From the NCBI RefSeq assembly GCF_000773685.1, contig NZ_JPQO01000206.1:1-64000 (forward strand): DNA of 64,000 bases. The letters are read 5' to 3'. The DNA comes from Acinetobacter sp. HR7 (GTDB taxonomy: Bacteria; Pseudomonadota; Gammaproteobacteria; Pseudomonadales; Moraxellaceae). Below, piece after piece: positions 35,852 through 45,338 of this stretch. The position numbers were made by a program, and so were the translations under genes. Each line of letters opens with the position of its first letter. Position 1 is the stretch's first letter. The notes below the pieces were generated by a model. The model ran no database searches. It was not told the DNA's origin and saw only the letters and a program-made list of their open reading frames with translations.

Positions 35852-37054
35852 TTATGCGCGATTCAGGTATTGTTCAAGAACGTGGTAGCCATGACGAATC
35901 AGGATTTCTTCGTCTTGTAAATGCATGACTTTCTTCGCCTTAGATTCCAGAGCTTCTTGGGTATCTTCCATGGTTGCAGTATCTTCTAACCATGCATTGC
36001 GCTGTAAAACTTGCGCGAATTCCTGTGCCCAACGCTCTGAATAAGTTTTCGCTTTAGGCAGGTAGTAACGGCCTTCCCAACGAGTCTTGTTATGACCGAC
36101 TGGCCAGAACTGATGGGTAAACCACACGCCTTCTGTCACGTGTACAAGGATATTCGGGAAGATAACTGATAGTTCGAATGAAAAATCATCACGGTCATTT
36201 GGATTCACTGACTTCGGTAACTGGTTACGTTCATAGTGGTTGACCAGTGATGCTCCGGTAATTTCTCCGGAAAGTGCCGCAGCTGGTTTTGGATTGGCAT
36301 TTTTGGTTAAGCACACTGCACAGGTACGGTGGTCACCGAATAATTGAACTTCCTGTAAGCCAGAGGCAAATACATTCGGGAATGAGCCAGCATGAATGGT
36401 TGCAACGTGGTAAGCCTCGGCGAAGGCATCATGTGCCACTTTCCAGTTACAGTTCAGTACCGTGTTATAAGCAAAGCATTCTTCCATTTCATGGAATGGA
36501 TAACCGCCTAGGTGCTCACCCATGCCACCTAAAAATTCTTCAACACCTTGTGTACCTTCATTATCTAAATTAACAAAGATGAAGCCTTCCCAAACTTCAG
36601 TACGTACTGGCGCCAGACCATTGTGGCCTTTGTCAAAGCAAGAAGTGAATTTTTCTTCTTCAGGTACGCTAACCAGATCGCCTTTGGCATCATATACCCA
36701 GCCATGGAAACGACAGGTAACAACCGCAGCCTTACTTGAACCAAAAGTTTCATTATCAGTTTCTACAACGACTTTATTACCACGATGCGAACAGATGTTA
36801 TGGAAACCACGGATTTCACCGTCTTTGCCATGCATAAGGATTACAGAGGTTTTAGCGAAGTCCAGACGCTTCACTTTGTAATCACCTTTCTTTGGAATTT
36901 CTTCGACACGACCAACTTTCAGCCATACTTTAGAGAAAACTTTGTCGATTTCTTCCTGATAGATTTCAGGTGAAATACATGGTTCTGTTGGAATCGGTTC
37001 AATACCGAGTTCAGGATAAAGTTCGCCCCAACGGAGTTTAGAATTACTGTTCAT
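35852..37054 (-). CDS. Rieske non-heme iron oxygenase, alpha subunit
   Basis: A 400-residue aromatic ring-hydroxylating oxygenase. The 2Fe-2S ligands are Cys88, His90, Cys114 and His117 (CSH, CRFHGW). The catalytic iron ligands are His216 and His221 in DAFAEAYHVATIHAG, with Asp209 as likely bridge. It is shorter than BenA and clearly distinct from it. Electrons would come from the Rieske ferredoxin and reductase at the operon's end. The substrate is unknown; IacC-like action on an oxidised indole derivative, giving catechol, is an attractive option given the cat genes nearby. Confidence 0.88.
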   Translation of the reverse strand: MNSNSKLRWGELYPELGIEPIPTEPCISPEIYQEEIDKVFSKVWLKVGRVEEIPKKGDYKVKRLDFAKTSVILMHGKDGEIRGFHNICSHRGNKVVVETDNETFGSSKAAVVTCRFHGWVYDAKGDLVSVPEEEKFTSCFDKGHNGLAPVRTEVWEGFIFVNLDNEGTQGVEEFLGGMGEHLGGYPFHEMEECFAYNTVLNCNWKVAHDAFAEAYHVATIHAGSFPNVFASGLQEVQLFGDHRTCAVCLTKNANPKPAAALSGEITGASLVNHYERNQLPKSVNPNDRDDFSFELSVIFPNILVHVTEGVWFTHQFWPVGHNKTRWEGRYYLPKAKTYSERWAQEFAQVLQRNAWLEDTATMEDTQEALESKAKKVMHLQDEEILIRHGYHVLEQYLNRA

Positions 37055-37143
37055 ATGACATTCCTGTTCAAGTTTCTAAGTTCTTTACTTTCAATATGCA
37101 GTGGCATAGCACCACTGCAGTTGTTGGCTAATTTTGCTTTTGA

Positions 37144-38478
37144 TTAAATTTGATAATGTTCGCGAACCAGATCTGCAATGCCGAGTTTTTCCAGAATTGG
37201 CATCGGGCAAAGGAAAGTAGCGCGAACCATACCTGGCAAACGGCTGATTTCAATTGAACCTGTAATCGTGCAGCGGTTCATGACTTCGTCGTAGCTCAAG
37301 CCTGTAGTTTTTGCAGCACGGTTCAGAGCATTTTCAGTTGCATCATTCAGGTTCTTGCCTGTACCCATAAAAGTGATTGGGCCGCTTTCTTCAATTTCGG
37401 TTTGCCCCCAACGCTCACCCAGTGCTTTCACTTTTTCTTTCTCTTCTTTGGTAAATGGGCGTGCCATTGGTGGAAGATCATCTGGTGCTTGCAGCAGGAT
37501 TGGACCATCAATAGTCAGACCTTTGATCACTTCCACTTGCAGTTCAGTTTCCCCTGATACATCTGTTGCGTGACCGGCAATTTCGCCATTACCTTGCTGT
37601 GCATGCATATCGCCCATATAAACACCAGCACCTGGCACTTTTACTGGACAAATCAGAATACAACCCGGACGAATGGAGTTAGTATCCATATGACCGTCCG
37701 TTTTCGCTGCAACTAGTTCTTCTTCAGTCATTCCATATTTATGTGGTGCATCAATCAGGAATTGACCAAAATCATGGCAGTTATGTGAGTCTGGCAAGTC
37801 ACGTGCAGGTGTGGTACCAATATTGCCCAGGAATGGACGCATGTGCGCTGCTACACCTGGCATATCAGCACGTGCCAGTGACAGAATAGAGTGCTGTGCT
37901 GCATGCTCAGGAAGTGCTGAAAGTTCACTCGCATTTCCAGCGAGTTTGTTCGCAATCTCTTGATTTACAGTCAGACTGACTTTGTTTTCTTCATCTAGCA
38001 CAATCACATACCCGTGAGAGAAGCGGAAAGCACTTACTTCTGCACCACAGTTTTTACAGTGAATCGCATCTTCACCAATGCCTTCAACGTAACTGGCTGG
38101 CTGTTCAGTCCCACAAGCATTACAGTATTTCGCCACAAACGGGTCGCCATGGTAACGGCCTTCAACAAACTGCATCACACCTGAAGAAGTTGCGATTGAC
38201 GTTACTTTCATCTTTTTGATTTTCAGAGCAACAGCATCACCTACTTCTGCACCTTCAATCGCCACAGGTAAAGTCACTTCATGACCGCCCTGAAATGCAG
38301 GGGTAATCATGGGGCCCCAGCAGCCTGGTGGTGTACCGGTTTTTAAAGTGCCGCCATTTTTTAGTGGACCCAGCATGCGTTGGCTTGGGCCAACAATACC
38401 GCCAGAAAACTCATTAACGATCAGGTAATCCACAGCATTTGTGCTGCCTGCTGCATATTCTTGGTTTTCAATTTTCAT
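37144..38478 (-). CDS. Acetamidase/formamidase family hydrolase with zinc-ribbon insert
   Basis: A 444-residue FmdA/AmdA family amidase (TLKTGTPPGCWGPMITP, GHMDTNSIRPGCILICPV, GAGVYMGDMHAQQGNGE). Between residues 119 and 144 it has Cys-x2-Cys and Cys-x2-Cys (YCNACGT, CKNCGAE), which looks like a zinc ribbon. The family hydrolyses small amides. In this operon it could release formate or acetate from a ring-opened N-acyl aniline. It is the second gene of the operon, 34 bases after the channel gene. Confidence 0.85.
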   Translation of the reverse strand: MKIENQEYAAGSTNAVDYLIVNEFSGGIVGPSQRMLGPLKNGGTLKTGTPPGCWGPMITPAFQGGHEVTLPVAIEGAEVGDAVALKIKKMKVTSIATSSGVMQFVEGRYHGDPFVAKYCNACGTEQPASYVEGIGEDAIHCKNCGAEVSAFRFSHGYVIVLDEENKVSLTVNQEIANKLAGNASELSALPEHAAQHSILSLARADMPGVAAHMRPFLGNIGTTPARDLPDSHNCHDFGQFLIDAPHKYGMTEEELVAAKTDGHMDTNSIRPGCILICPVKVPGAGVYMGDMHAQQGNGEIAGHATDVSGETELQVEVIKGLTIDGPILLQAPDDLPPMARPFTKEEKEKVKALGERWGQTEIEESGPITFMGTGKNLNDATENALNRAAKTTGLSYDEVMNRCTITGSIEISRLPGMVRATFLCPMPILEKLGIADLVREHYQI

Positions 38479-38512
38479 AGTCTTACCCCTGTAGTCTTAA
38501 ATAATTGATTGC

Positions 38513-39397
38513 TTAAAATGGAACGGTAATGTCGAGGGCAAACTTTTGACCTTCAGGTCGGTTTTCCACATTAAATTCTTTTTGGTATTTGGCTGCTACA
38601 GCGATGCCTTTCGGGAATTGGTAACGAACCTGTGGACCAATGCTGGCTGCTTTGGCTTTGAAATCGCCAAGAATTGCGCCCTCTCCTGAGTCGCCTTCAA
38701 GCTGACGATGCACATAACCACCTAGTCCTACAGCTAATGGACCAGTGTGTTTGGCAACCAGATAATCCACATGTAAGGCATTGCCTGATTCATAGTTGGT
38801 ATCTTTGTTTTCGAAGTTGATGTCGTACATCCACTTGGTCGTTACTTCGATACCCTGCTTGTTCAGGTAAGTCGCAGAAACAATTGGCTGAATGGTGTAG
38901 TAGTTACGCCCGATATTGGACAGACGGTTTTTGTTGTAAGAACCCACTGGAATATAGAAATCTACGCCAGTTGCTACATGAAAATCGCCTTTGTGCCAGC
39001 CCAGCAGGAATGGATCGATAATCACATCACCCATAGATCGGGTTTCGTCTTGATTACCACCTAAGGTAATGTCGGCGTTGGCATAGACTAGGAATGCGTG
39101 CATACCCCAATTTGCACCAAGAAAAGTTTTGTCACTAACGTAAATGCCACGGGCTACTGTCGCGAAAGTGTCCAGTTTGAAATCATCAAATACTGGATGA
39201 TCATTTTTGAATTTGTCTGCTGAATAAAATTGGTTATAACTCATCAGGTAAGTACCTGGAGGCGGCATTGCACCACCGAAGAAACTTTCCGTGCCATCTG
39301 GATAAGCACTGCCACCATTTTCAGCTGCTAGTGCGAATGGTGCGCAACCGAACAGGCTTGTGGTCAATGCCACTGTTTTTAGATATTTTCTTACCAT
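38513..39397 (-). CDS. Outer-membrane channel, phenol-MetA-degradation family
   Basis: A 294-residue protein with a signal peptide (TVALTTSLFGCAPFALAA). The mature part of amphipathic beta strands ends in DITVPF, with a terminal Phe as in outer-membrane barrels. Proteins of this type (MetA-pathway) lie in many aromatic catabolic operons and are thought to admit hydrophobic substrates. It is the first gene of the ten-gene operon, so the promoter lies in 39398-39620. Confidence 0.78.
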   Translation of the reverse strand: MVRKYLKTVALTTSLFGCAPFALAAENGGSAYPDGTESFFGGAMPPPGTYLMSYNQFYSADKFKNDHPVFDDFKLDTFATVARGIYVSDKTFLGANWGMHAFLVYANADITLGGNQDETRSMGDVIIDPFLLGWHKGDFHVATGVDFYIPVGSYNKNRLSNIGRNYYTIQPIVSATYLNKQGIEVTTKWMYDINFENKDTNYESGNALHVDYLVAKHTGPLAVGLGGYVHRQLEGDSGEGAILGDFKAKAASIGPQVRYQFPKGIAVAAKYQKEFNVENRPEGQKFALDITVPF

Positions 39398-39744
39398 TTA
39401 CAGCATTCCCCTGGTTCCTAAAGTCTTTGTTTTTCAGGCTTTCAGCCCTTTAAGCTCATGACTTAATCTAGACCTGAAACATGGCAGGGAAATATAAGGA
39501 CGAATCTGTGTTGTGTTAGGTGAATGTTATGTAGCAGTAGCGAATGGCTTTATAAACCCTAGTGTTTTGTATAGGTTTAAATAGGAAAATGACAGATGGC
39601 TATAGGGGTTTTTACTTATATGATGGGCTGAAAATTGGCAAATTTTTTTTAATATTTTTTGGATTTAATACAGATAAGTAGGATTGAATTACTAAATAAG
39701 AAATGAAGTGCCCTAACAAATGGGGTTAAAGCACTTCTTAAAAT
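39398..39744. other. Intergenic, promoter region of the catabolic operon
   Basis: Holds the minus-strand promoter of the ten-gene operon and the AAACCC-type motifs at 39551-39615. Beyond that it is AT-rich without a gene. Confidence 0.45.
39551..39615. promoter_or_regulatory. Candidate response-regulator sites before the catabolic operon
   Basis: AAAC-CCTAGT-GTTT at 39554-39567, an inverted GGTTT at 39574-39578 (dyad with AAACC), and a third GGGTTT half-site at 39606-39611. The first site shares AAACCCTA with the palindrome before the sensor kinase. They lie about 150-215 bases before the first gene. Confidence 0.45.
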
Positions 39745-39853
39745 AAAGACAGGAAAATCACCTCATTCTCTGCCATTAAAGTCATCTGCAAATACATTAA
39801 AGGAAAAATATTTTATGCATTAGCAGAGCTTATGATTAATTAAAAATGGAATG
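39745..39853 (-). pseudogene. Decayed copy of the EamA gene 5' end and promoter region
   Basis: On the minus strand an ATG (39772-39774 on the plus map) opens a frame that reads MAENEVIFLSLF then stop. The start of the EamA gene reads MAISWIFFTL. The sequence before the ATG matches the EamA upstream region (see 28505-28622). It is a truncated remnant in the same orientation as the intact gene 11 kb away. Confidence 0.55.
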
Positions 39854-39964
39854 AAGGTTGATAGCAGAAAGTCTGGATTAACAAGGCGACGAATTATGTC
39901 GTAGTTCAATTGACTAGAAGCATAAATATTTTAAGATCTTCTTTAAAAAAAGATCGGAATTAAT

Positions 39965-40450
39965 ATGAAAATACCAAGTGATGCAAAACAAATTTTCTTA
40001 CTAGAGTTAGTAATATCTATTCTTAGCACATTTTTTTTAATGGGGCTTACCTTTTTATATTCTCGTAGTGAAGGTCTTGTCGAATTAATTAATGGCTATA
40101 ATGATCAATTTAAAACACCTAATTTAATGAATTTATTAATTTTACTCTTTATTGGTCTAATTACTTGGATTTTTTATTATTTCTTTAATTTTAAGCATAA
40201 GATTTTTCTTAAGAAATTATCTGTGGAGCTATTTAATATTTGCATCAATTTGCTTCGGTTAGCTAGTGGCATTATGTTTTCATTTATAATTTTACATTTA
40301 CTAGTAGAGGGATATTCAGAAAAATTACCTCGCATTTTTCTCTTTGGTTTCTTGGCGCTAGTTGAAGTCACTTGTTTTTCTTACTTTAAAGATTATTATT
40401 TTTTTAAAGAAAAATCATCATATACCCCAATAAAATATAGAGCCTCTTAA
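39965..40450 (+). CDS. AT-rich integral membrane protein, unknown function
   Basis: A 161-residue protein with four predicted spans (LLELVISILSTFFLMGLTFLY, LLILLFIGLITWIFYYFF, LASGIMFSFIILHLL, IFLFGFLALVEVTCFSYF). I recognise no family. The gene is far richer in A and T than its neighbours, a sign of foreign origin. It sits between the decayed EamA fragment and the urease genes. GGA lies about 8 bases before the ATG and a hairpin terminator follows its stop. Confidence 0.65.
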   Translation: MKIPSDAKQIFLLELVISILSTFFLMGLTFLYSRSEGLVELINGYNDQFKTPNLMNLLILLFIGLITWIFYYFFNFKHKIFLKKLSVELFNICINLLRLASGIMFSFIILHLLVEGYSEKLPRIFLFGFLALVEVTCFSYFKDYYFFKEKSSYTPIKYRAS

Positions 40451-40469
40451 ATTTATAGAGGCTCTTAAA
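40439..40469. terminator. Terminator between the membrane protein gene and ureC
   Basis: AGAGCCTCT (40439-40447) pairs with AGAGGCTCT (40457-40465). T-content after the stem is low on both sides, so it is weak. The stem overlaps the end of the plus-strand gene. Confidence 0.5.
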
Positions 40470-40472
40470 ATC

Positions 40473-42173
40473 CTAGAACAAGAAATACCTTTGCGCCATC
40501 GGCAATACTTCTGCCGGTTCACAGGTCAGCAATTTACCATCAGCCCGTACTTCATAAATCTCGGGATCAACTTCCATCACCGGACAGTAAGTATTCAGCT
40601 TCATATCTTTTTTCTGGATATTTCGCGTGTTCTTACATGGACTGATCAGCTTTTTCAGCCCCAGTTTTTCATGCACACCGGCATCAATTGCTATCTGCGA
40701 CAGGAAGGTAATACAGGTGTTATGCACGCCACGTGGATAGGCACCAAACATCGGACGGTAATGTACCGGCTGTGGCGTTGGAATCGAAGCATTAATATCA
40801 CCCATTGGCGCTGCTGCAATCATGCCACCTTTAATAATCATCGAAGGTTTTACACCAAAGAAAGCCGGTTTCCATAACACCAAATCCGCCAGTTTACCTT
40901 CTTCCACCGAACCAATTTCATGACTTAGGCCATGGGTAATCGCCGGGTTGATCGTATATTTGGCGATATAACGTTTCACGCGGTTATTGTCATGCGTTGC
41001 CTTATCACCTTCTAATGGACCACGCTGCACCTTCATTTTATGGGCAGTTTGCCAGGTACGAATCACTACTTCACCGACACGGCCCATCGCCTGCGAGTCT
41101 GAAGACATCATAGCAATCGCACCCATATCCTGCAAAATATCCTCTGCGGCAATGGTTTCACGACGGATACGGCTTTCAGCAAACGCCACATCTTCTGCAA
41201 TTGCAGGATCCAGATGGTGACAGACCATCAGCATATCCAGATGCTCATCAATGGTATTGATGGTATAGGGACGGGTTGGATTGGTTGAAGATGGCAATAC
41301 ATTTGACTGGCCAATCGCTTTCAAAATATCGGGCGCATGTCCACCACCCGCACCTTCGGTATGGTAAGTATGAATAGTACGATTTTTAAATGCCGCCAAA
41401 GTTTCTTCTAGAAAGCCACTTTCGTTTAGTGTGTCCGTATGGATCGCCACCTGCACATCATACTGATCTGCCACAGTCAAACAGTTGTCGATGGCAGCAG
41501 GTGTAGAACCCCAGTCTTCATGTAGTTTCAGTCCCACTACACCGGCTTTAATCTGCTCTGCTACTGGTTCCGGCTGGCTTAAGTTACCTTTACCCAATAA
41601 ACCAATATTCATTGGCAAGTCATCAATGGCTTGCAGCATAGTGGAAATGTGCCAAGGGCCTGGCGTCACTGTCGTTGCAGATGTGCCTGCTGCTGGACCT
41701 GTACCGCCACCAATCATAGTGGTAATACCTGACATCAACGCAGTTTCGACCTGTTGCGGGCAAATCCAGTGAATATGGGTATCTACACCACCGGCTGTCA
41801 GAATCTGTCCTTCACCGGCAATGGCTTCCGTCGCAGCACCTAGGGGAATGGTAATATCTGGCTGAATATCAGGGTTACCGGCTTTACCGATTTTCCAGAT
41901 GCGGCCATTTTTTAATCCCACATCGGCTTTGACGATTCCCCACCAGTCTACAATCAAGGCATTGGTAATCACCGTATCCGCGACTTCATCAGCGAGTAAC
42001 TGGGATTGCCCCATACCATCACGGATGACCTTACCACCACCAAATTTGACTTCTTCACCATAGGTGGTCAGGTCCTGTTCGACTTCAATAAACAGCTCGG
42101 TATCGGCTAAACGGACACGGTCACCCACCGTTGGACCAAACATTTCCGCATAAGCGCGGCGTGACATTTTCAT
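40473..42173 (-). CDS. ureC: Urease alpha subunit
   Basis: A 566-residue catalytic subunit of urease, which splits urea to ammonia and carbamate in the cytoplasm. The nickel site residues are HIHWI, the carbamylated Lys in [11 protein letters not shown], then HTDTLNE and [12 protein letters not shown]. The flap Cys/His block is MVCHHLD. Full length. It is the last gene of the urease run, 15 bases after ureB. GAGGA stands about 10 bases before the ATG. Confidence 0.97.
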   Translation of the reverse strand: MKMSRRAYAEMFGPTVGDRVRLADTELFIEVEQDLTTYGEEVKFGGGKVIRDGMGQSQLLADEVADTVITNALIVDWWGIVKADVGLKNGRIWKIGKAGNPDIQPDITIPLGAATEAIAGEGQILTAGGVDTHIHWICPQQVETALMSGITTMIGGGTGPAAGTSATTVTPGPWHISTMLQAIDDLPMNIGLLGKGNLSQPEPVAEQIKAGVVGLKLHEDWGSTPAAIDNCLTVADQYDVQVAIHTDTLNESGFLEETLAAFKNRTIHTYHTEGAGGGHAPDILKAIGQSNVLPSSTNPTRPYTINTIDEHLDMLMVCHHLDPAIAEDVAFAESRIRRETIAAEDILQDMGAIAMMSSDSQAMGRVGEVVIRTWQTAHKMKVQRGPLEGDKATHDNNRVKRYIAKYTINPAITHGLSHEIGSVEEGKLADLVLWKPAFFGVKPSMIIKGGMIAAAPMGDINASIPTPQPVHYRPMFGAYPRGVHNTCITFLSQIAIDAGVHEKLGLKKLISPCKNTRNIQKKDMKLNTYCPVMEVDPEIYEVRADGKLLTCEPAEVLPMAQRYFLF

Positions 42174-42188
42174 TTTATAGTTATCCTC

Positions 42189-42497
42189 TTAGTCCAACTT
42201 ACCCATGACACGACCCGCAAAGCCATACACTTCACGCTTGCCTGCCAATGCTACTAGCTCTACATCGCGGCTTTGTCCTGGCTCAAAACGGACCGCGGTT
42301 CCAGCAGCAATATTCAGGCGATAGCCTTTGACCTGTTCACGGTCAAACTGCAAGGCGTCATTGGCTTCATAAAAATGAAAATGTGAACCCACCTGAATTG
42401 GACGATCACCGGCATTGGATACCGTGAGTTTTAAAATCTGCCGACCGACATTCATTTCAATGTCCAGATCTGGCGTAATAATTTCCCCTGGAATCAT
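42189..42497 (-). CDS. ureB: Urease beta subunit
   Basis: A 102-residue structural subunit ([19 protein letters not shown], then [17 protein letters not shown] and GIRLNIAAG-type block [17 protein letters not shown]). It assembles with UreA and UreC. It follows ureA by 9 bases. Confidence 0.96.
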   Translation of the reverse strand: MIPGEIITPDLDIEMNVGRQILKLTVSNAGDRPIQVGSHFHFYEANDALQFDREQVKGYRLNIAAGTAVRFEPGQSRDVELVALAGKREVYGFAGRVMGKLD

Positions 42498-42506
42498 AAT
42501 CTGCTC

Positions 42507-42809
42507 CTAGACAATCGGCTGATGCACAGTGACAAGTTTGGAACCATCCGGGAAAGTCGCTTCCACCTGAACTTCAGCAATCATTTCCGGTACGCCTTCC
42601 ATCACGTCTTCACGCTTGAGCAAGGTTGTACCGTAATGCATCAGTTCGCTCACGCTCATGCCATCACGCGCACCCTCCAGCAGCGCAGCAGAAATATAGG
42701 CGATTGCTTCCGGGTAATTCAGCTTCAGCCCTCGTGCTTTACGACGCTCCGCCACCAGTCCTGCAGTAAAAATCAGTAGCTTGTCTTTTTCTGTGGGATT
42801 GAGTTCCAT
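42507..42809 (-). CDS. ureA: Urease gamma subunit
   Basis: A 100-residue structural subunit ([56 protein letters not shown]). It is the first of the three structural genes. A 319-base stretch with GC-rich repeats separates it from ureD upstream. Confidence 0.96.
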   Translation of the reverse strand: MELNPTEKDKLLIFTAGLVAERRKARGLKLNYPEAIAYISAALLEGARDGMSVSELMHYGTTLLKREDVMEGVPEMIAEVQVEATFPDGSKLVTVHQPIV

Positions 42810-42876
42810 ATCTCTTTCCTAATGTATTTCAATTTTTTTAAAGCAAATTTTGTGCAAGGTTGAATCATTATTAATT

Positions 42877-43130
42877 CTCCCTCCCAATGGGATGAGAGAC
42901 AGAGTCTCGCAAGAGAGGGATGGTTTATGGCAAATGCTTGACCTCTCCCTAATCCTCTCCTATAAGGAGAGGGAACTTTTCTCTAAATTCACAATGGAAG
43001 CTCCTCCCTTTGTAAAAGAGTGAGAAGCACTGCTTCGCAAGGAGGGATTCTTAAAAAATAATCTCCCCAAACCCCTCTTTTTCAAAGAGGGCTATCTCCT
43101 CCCTTTTACAAAGGGAGGTCGGGAGGGATT
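42877..43130. repeat. Cluster of GC-rich intergenic repeats between ureD and ureA
   Basis: At least five units occur: about 42877-42922, 42942-42974, 43009-43048, 43062-43091 and 43095-43130. Each has a CTCCCTT- or CCTCTTT-type left arm and an AAGGGAGG- or AAGAGGG-type right arm. The last ends AAGGGAGGTCGGGAGGGATT, the same 3' arm as in the cat cluster. Confidence 0.75.
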
Positions 43131-44010
43131 ATGTCCTCCAAATCCTCGGAAACTCTTCATCCAGCCCAAACCAGTAACGGCGTAAACGGGCACGAATTGC
43201 TGCAAATGCATCATGACATTGGCGTACATCATCTCCGAGATAACGGGCGGTAACCACATCATCCAGCAAAGTCAAAGTCACGGGTACATCCATGCGCATA
43301 ATCAGTTCACGAATCAGATCCAGATGCTCATCCAGATAAAAGCTGGCACGGTATTTTTCCGGCGGTACTGCCCAAAAGCTGCCCATGACGGCATGACCAT
43401 TCATGCCGAGGCAAGATTTTAACCAGCGATCCTGACCAAAAAATTTCAACTGATCTGCAACCAACAGCTTTGAACCGCGATACAGCAAAAATCGGCTACG
43501 ATAACCGCCTTGCTCAAACTGCTCGGATCGTGCCTGACGGCCAATCACCAGCATATCCCAGCCAATAAAGCTGGCAGTCTGATCGAGCTGAATCGTGGTA
43601 GAGGCATGCGCATTGGCACCATCAAACAGCATGGTTTCCTGTGGCAGCCATTCAAAAATGCCCTGTTCTTCCACCCGGATATCAATATGCTGATAGGCCT
43701 GTTTCAGGTTGGTTTTGTACCATTTGCCTGCGCCCGGTGTAGTGACCAGACCATGCGCATTTGGCCCAACTTTCATGTCAAAGCTGAGGTGGTCACCACC
43801 AGCAATCCCCGCAGGTGGATGCACAATAATGGCGTGGCAGACCCCAGTCTTTTCAGGCCACAGCATTTTCTGCACACGCACCGGCCCTTCATGTCTGCGA
43901 TGTTGCAGGATGGTTCGTCCGGTGCTGGCATCGGCTTCAAACCCCAGTTGCAAACGTGCAAACCAGAGTTTTGTTGCCGATCCGTGTTCTGCTTCTACCA
44001 CGCTATTCAT
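43129..44010 (-). CDS. ureD: Urease accessory protein UreD
   Basis: A 293-residue urease activation chaperone ([52 protein letters not shown]). UreD with UreF and UreG loads nickel into the apoenzyme. I use the ATG at 44010; a GTG four codons earlier is possible, with AGGA too close to it. The stop lies at the edge of the repeat cluster. It stands after ureG, not in front of ureA without a break as in many clusters. Confidence 0.93.
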   Translation of the reverse strand: MNSVVEAEHGSATKLWFARLQLGFEADASTGRTILQHRRHEGPVRVQKMLWPEKTGVCHAIIVHPPAGIAGGDHLSFDMKVGPNAHGLVTTPGAGKWYKTNLKQAYQHIDIRVEEQGIFEWLPQETMLFDGANAHASTTIQLDQTASFIGWDMLVIGRQARSEQFEQGGYRSRFLLYRGSKLLVADQLKFFGQDRWLKSCLGMNGHAVMGSFWAVPPEKYRASFYLDEHLDLIRELIMRMDVPVTLTLLDDVVTARYLGDDVRQCHDAFAAIRARLRRYWFGLDEEFPRIWRT

Positions 44011-44040
44011 CTTGCTGTGCACTAATCCTGACTGACCGAG

Positions 44041-44655
44041 TTAAGCCTTAAACAGACCTTGTTTTTCAATGAATTCGATAATCTGATCCAGACCATCTTT
44101 GGTTTTCATATTGGAAAACAGGAAGGGCTTGTCACCACGCATACGTTTCGCATCCTGATCCATCACTTCCAGGCTTGCACCCACCATTGGCGCCAGGTCT
44201 GTTTTGTTAATGATTAAAAGATCAGACTTGGTAATCCCCGGGCCACCTTTACGTGGAATCTTTTCACCACCGGCCACGTCAATGACATATAAAGTCAGAT
44301 CAGAAAGCTCAGGACTAAAGGTTGCAGCCAGGTTATCGCCACCACTTTCAATAATGATCAGCTCTAGCCCCTCGAACTTTTCACACAGGTCATCAATCGC
44401 AGCCAGGTTAATCGAGGCATCTTCACGAATTGCGGTATGCGGACAACCACCGGTTTCTACCCCAACAATACGGTCTGGCGACATCGCTTCATTACGGGTC
44501 AAAAAGTTGGAATCTTCCTTGGTATAAATGTCATTGGTCACCACGGCCATATTGTATTTTTCACGCAGTGCTTGACATAAATTCAGGGTCAATGCGGTTT
44601 TACCTGAACCCACTGGACCCCCGATACCAACGCGTAATGGACTACGTTCTGACAT
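44041..44655 (-). CDS. ureG: Urease accessory GTPase UreG
   Basis: A 204-residue SIMIBI GTPase. It has a P-loop [13 protein letters not shown], the nickel-binding CPH in [24 protein letters not shown] and NKTD. It drives nickel insertion into urease. It ends 18-30 bases before ureD. Confidence 0.96.
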   Translation of the reverse strand: MSERSPLRVGIGGPVGSGKTALTLNLCQALREKYNMAVVTNDIYTKEDSNFLTRNEAMSPDRIVGVETGGCPHTAIREDASINLAAIDDLCEKFEGLELIIIESGGDNLAATFSPELSDLTLYVIDVAGGEKIPRKGGPGITKSDLLIINKTDLAPMVGASLEVMDQDAKRMRGDKPFLFSNMKTKDGLDQIIEFIEKQGLFKA

Positions 44656-44672
44656 AATTTTTCCTTTAATTT

Positions 44673-45338
44673 TTAAGATCTAAATAAACGTGAATATTGA
44701 TTTTCATGGCGCATGCTGAGCATGGCGTAATTCGGTAAAGCACTGCTCATCTCGTCATCAGTCAGGGTAATAGCACGCTGAATCAGTGCCGGAATTTCCC
44801 CATGCAAATGCCACAAAATCCGCTGACCACTCATTTGTCCCAATGGCACTGTTTTTACCGCTGCCAAGACCTGATTTTCCAGGACGGCAAAGGCATACGC
44901 GGTGAGCACATCATCGACTTCGAGGTGTAATTCTCCACACAGCTGCGCATACACCGGCACATAGCCATACTGTTTTTTCACTTTGACTGGTCGCTTTAAT
45001 ACATCGCGAATCCAGGCATTTAGTGAAAATGCCAGCTGCTGTGACTCTGCCAGCAATTCCCGGCTTTCCCGGCTGGCCCGATAAATTTCCGCCCAGTATT
45101 TAAAAGTGGCTTCATCGTCATAACTTTGCATCAGGCGTTTTAGAATCGGCAATTCAAAACGCAGCAACAACATTTCCAGTACTTCATTAAAGTAGGCAAT
45201 GCTAGAGGCTTCATCATGAATCAGGCCGGTATCAATCGCACTTTCTACCCCTTGCGAATAACAGTAAGCCCCGATCGGCAGCGCCGTCGAAGACAGGGTC
45301 AGCAGACTAAGGAGCTGAGAAGCCTTAATGTGCGACAT
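44673..45338 (-). CDS. ureF: Urease accessory protein UreF
   Basis: A 221-residue helical chaperone ([40 protein letters not shown]). It acts with UreD and UreG. It overlaps ureE by 14 bases, so the two are translated together. Confidence 0.94.
   Translation of the reverse strand: MSHIKASQLLSLLTLSSTALPIGAYCYSQGVESAIDTGLIHDEASSIAYFNEVLEMLLLRFELPILKRLMQSYDDEATFKYWAEIYRASRESRELLAESQQLAFSLNAWIRDVLKRPVKVKKQYGYVPVYAQLCGELHLEVDDVLTAYAFAVLENQVLAAVKTVPLGQMSGQRILWHLHGEIPALIQRAITLTDDEMSSALPNYAMLSMRHENQYSRLFRS

Noticed and set aside
42877-43130. Possible CRISPR array between ureD and ureA
   Set aside because: The repeats are unequal in length and sequence, form hairpins with each other and have no regular spacers or cas genes; they are REP-like.
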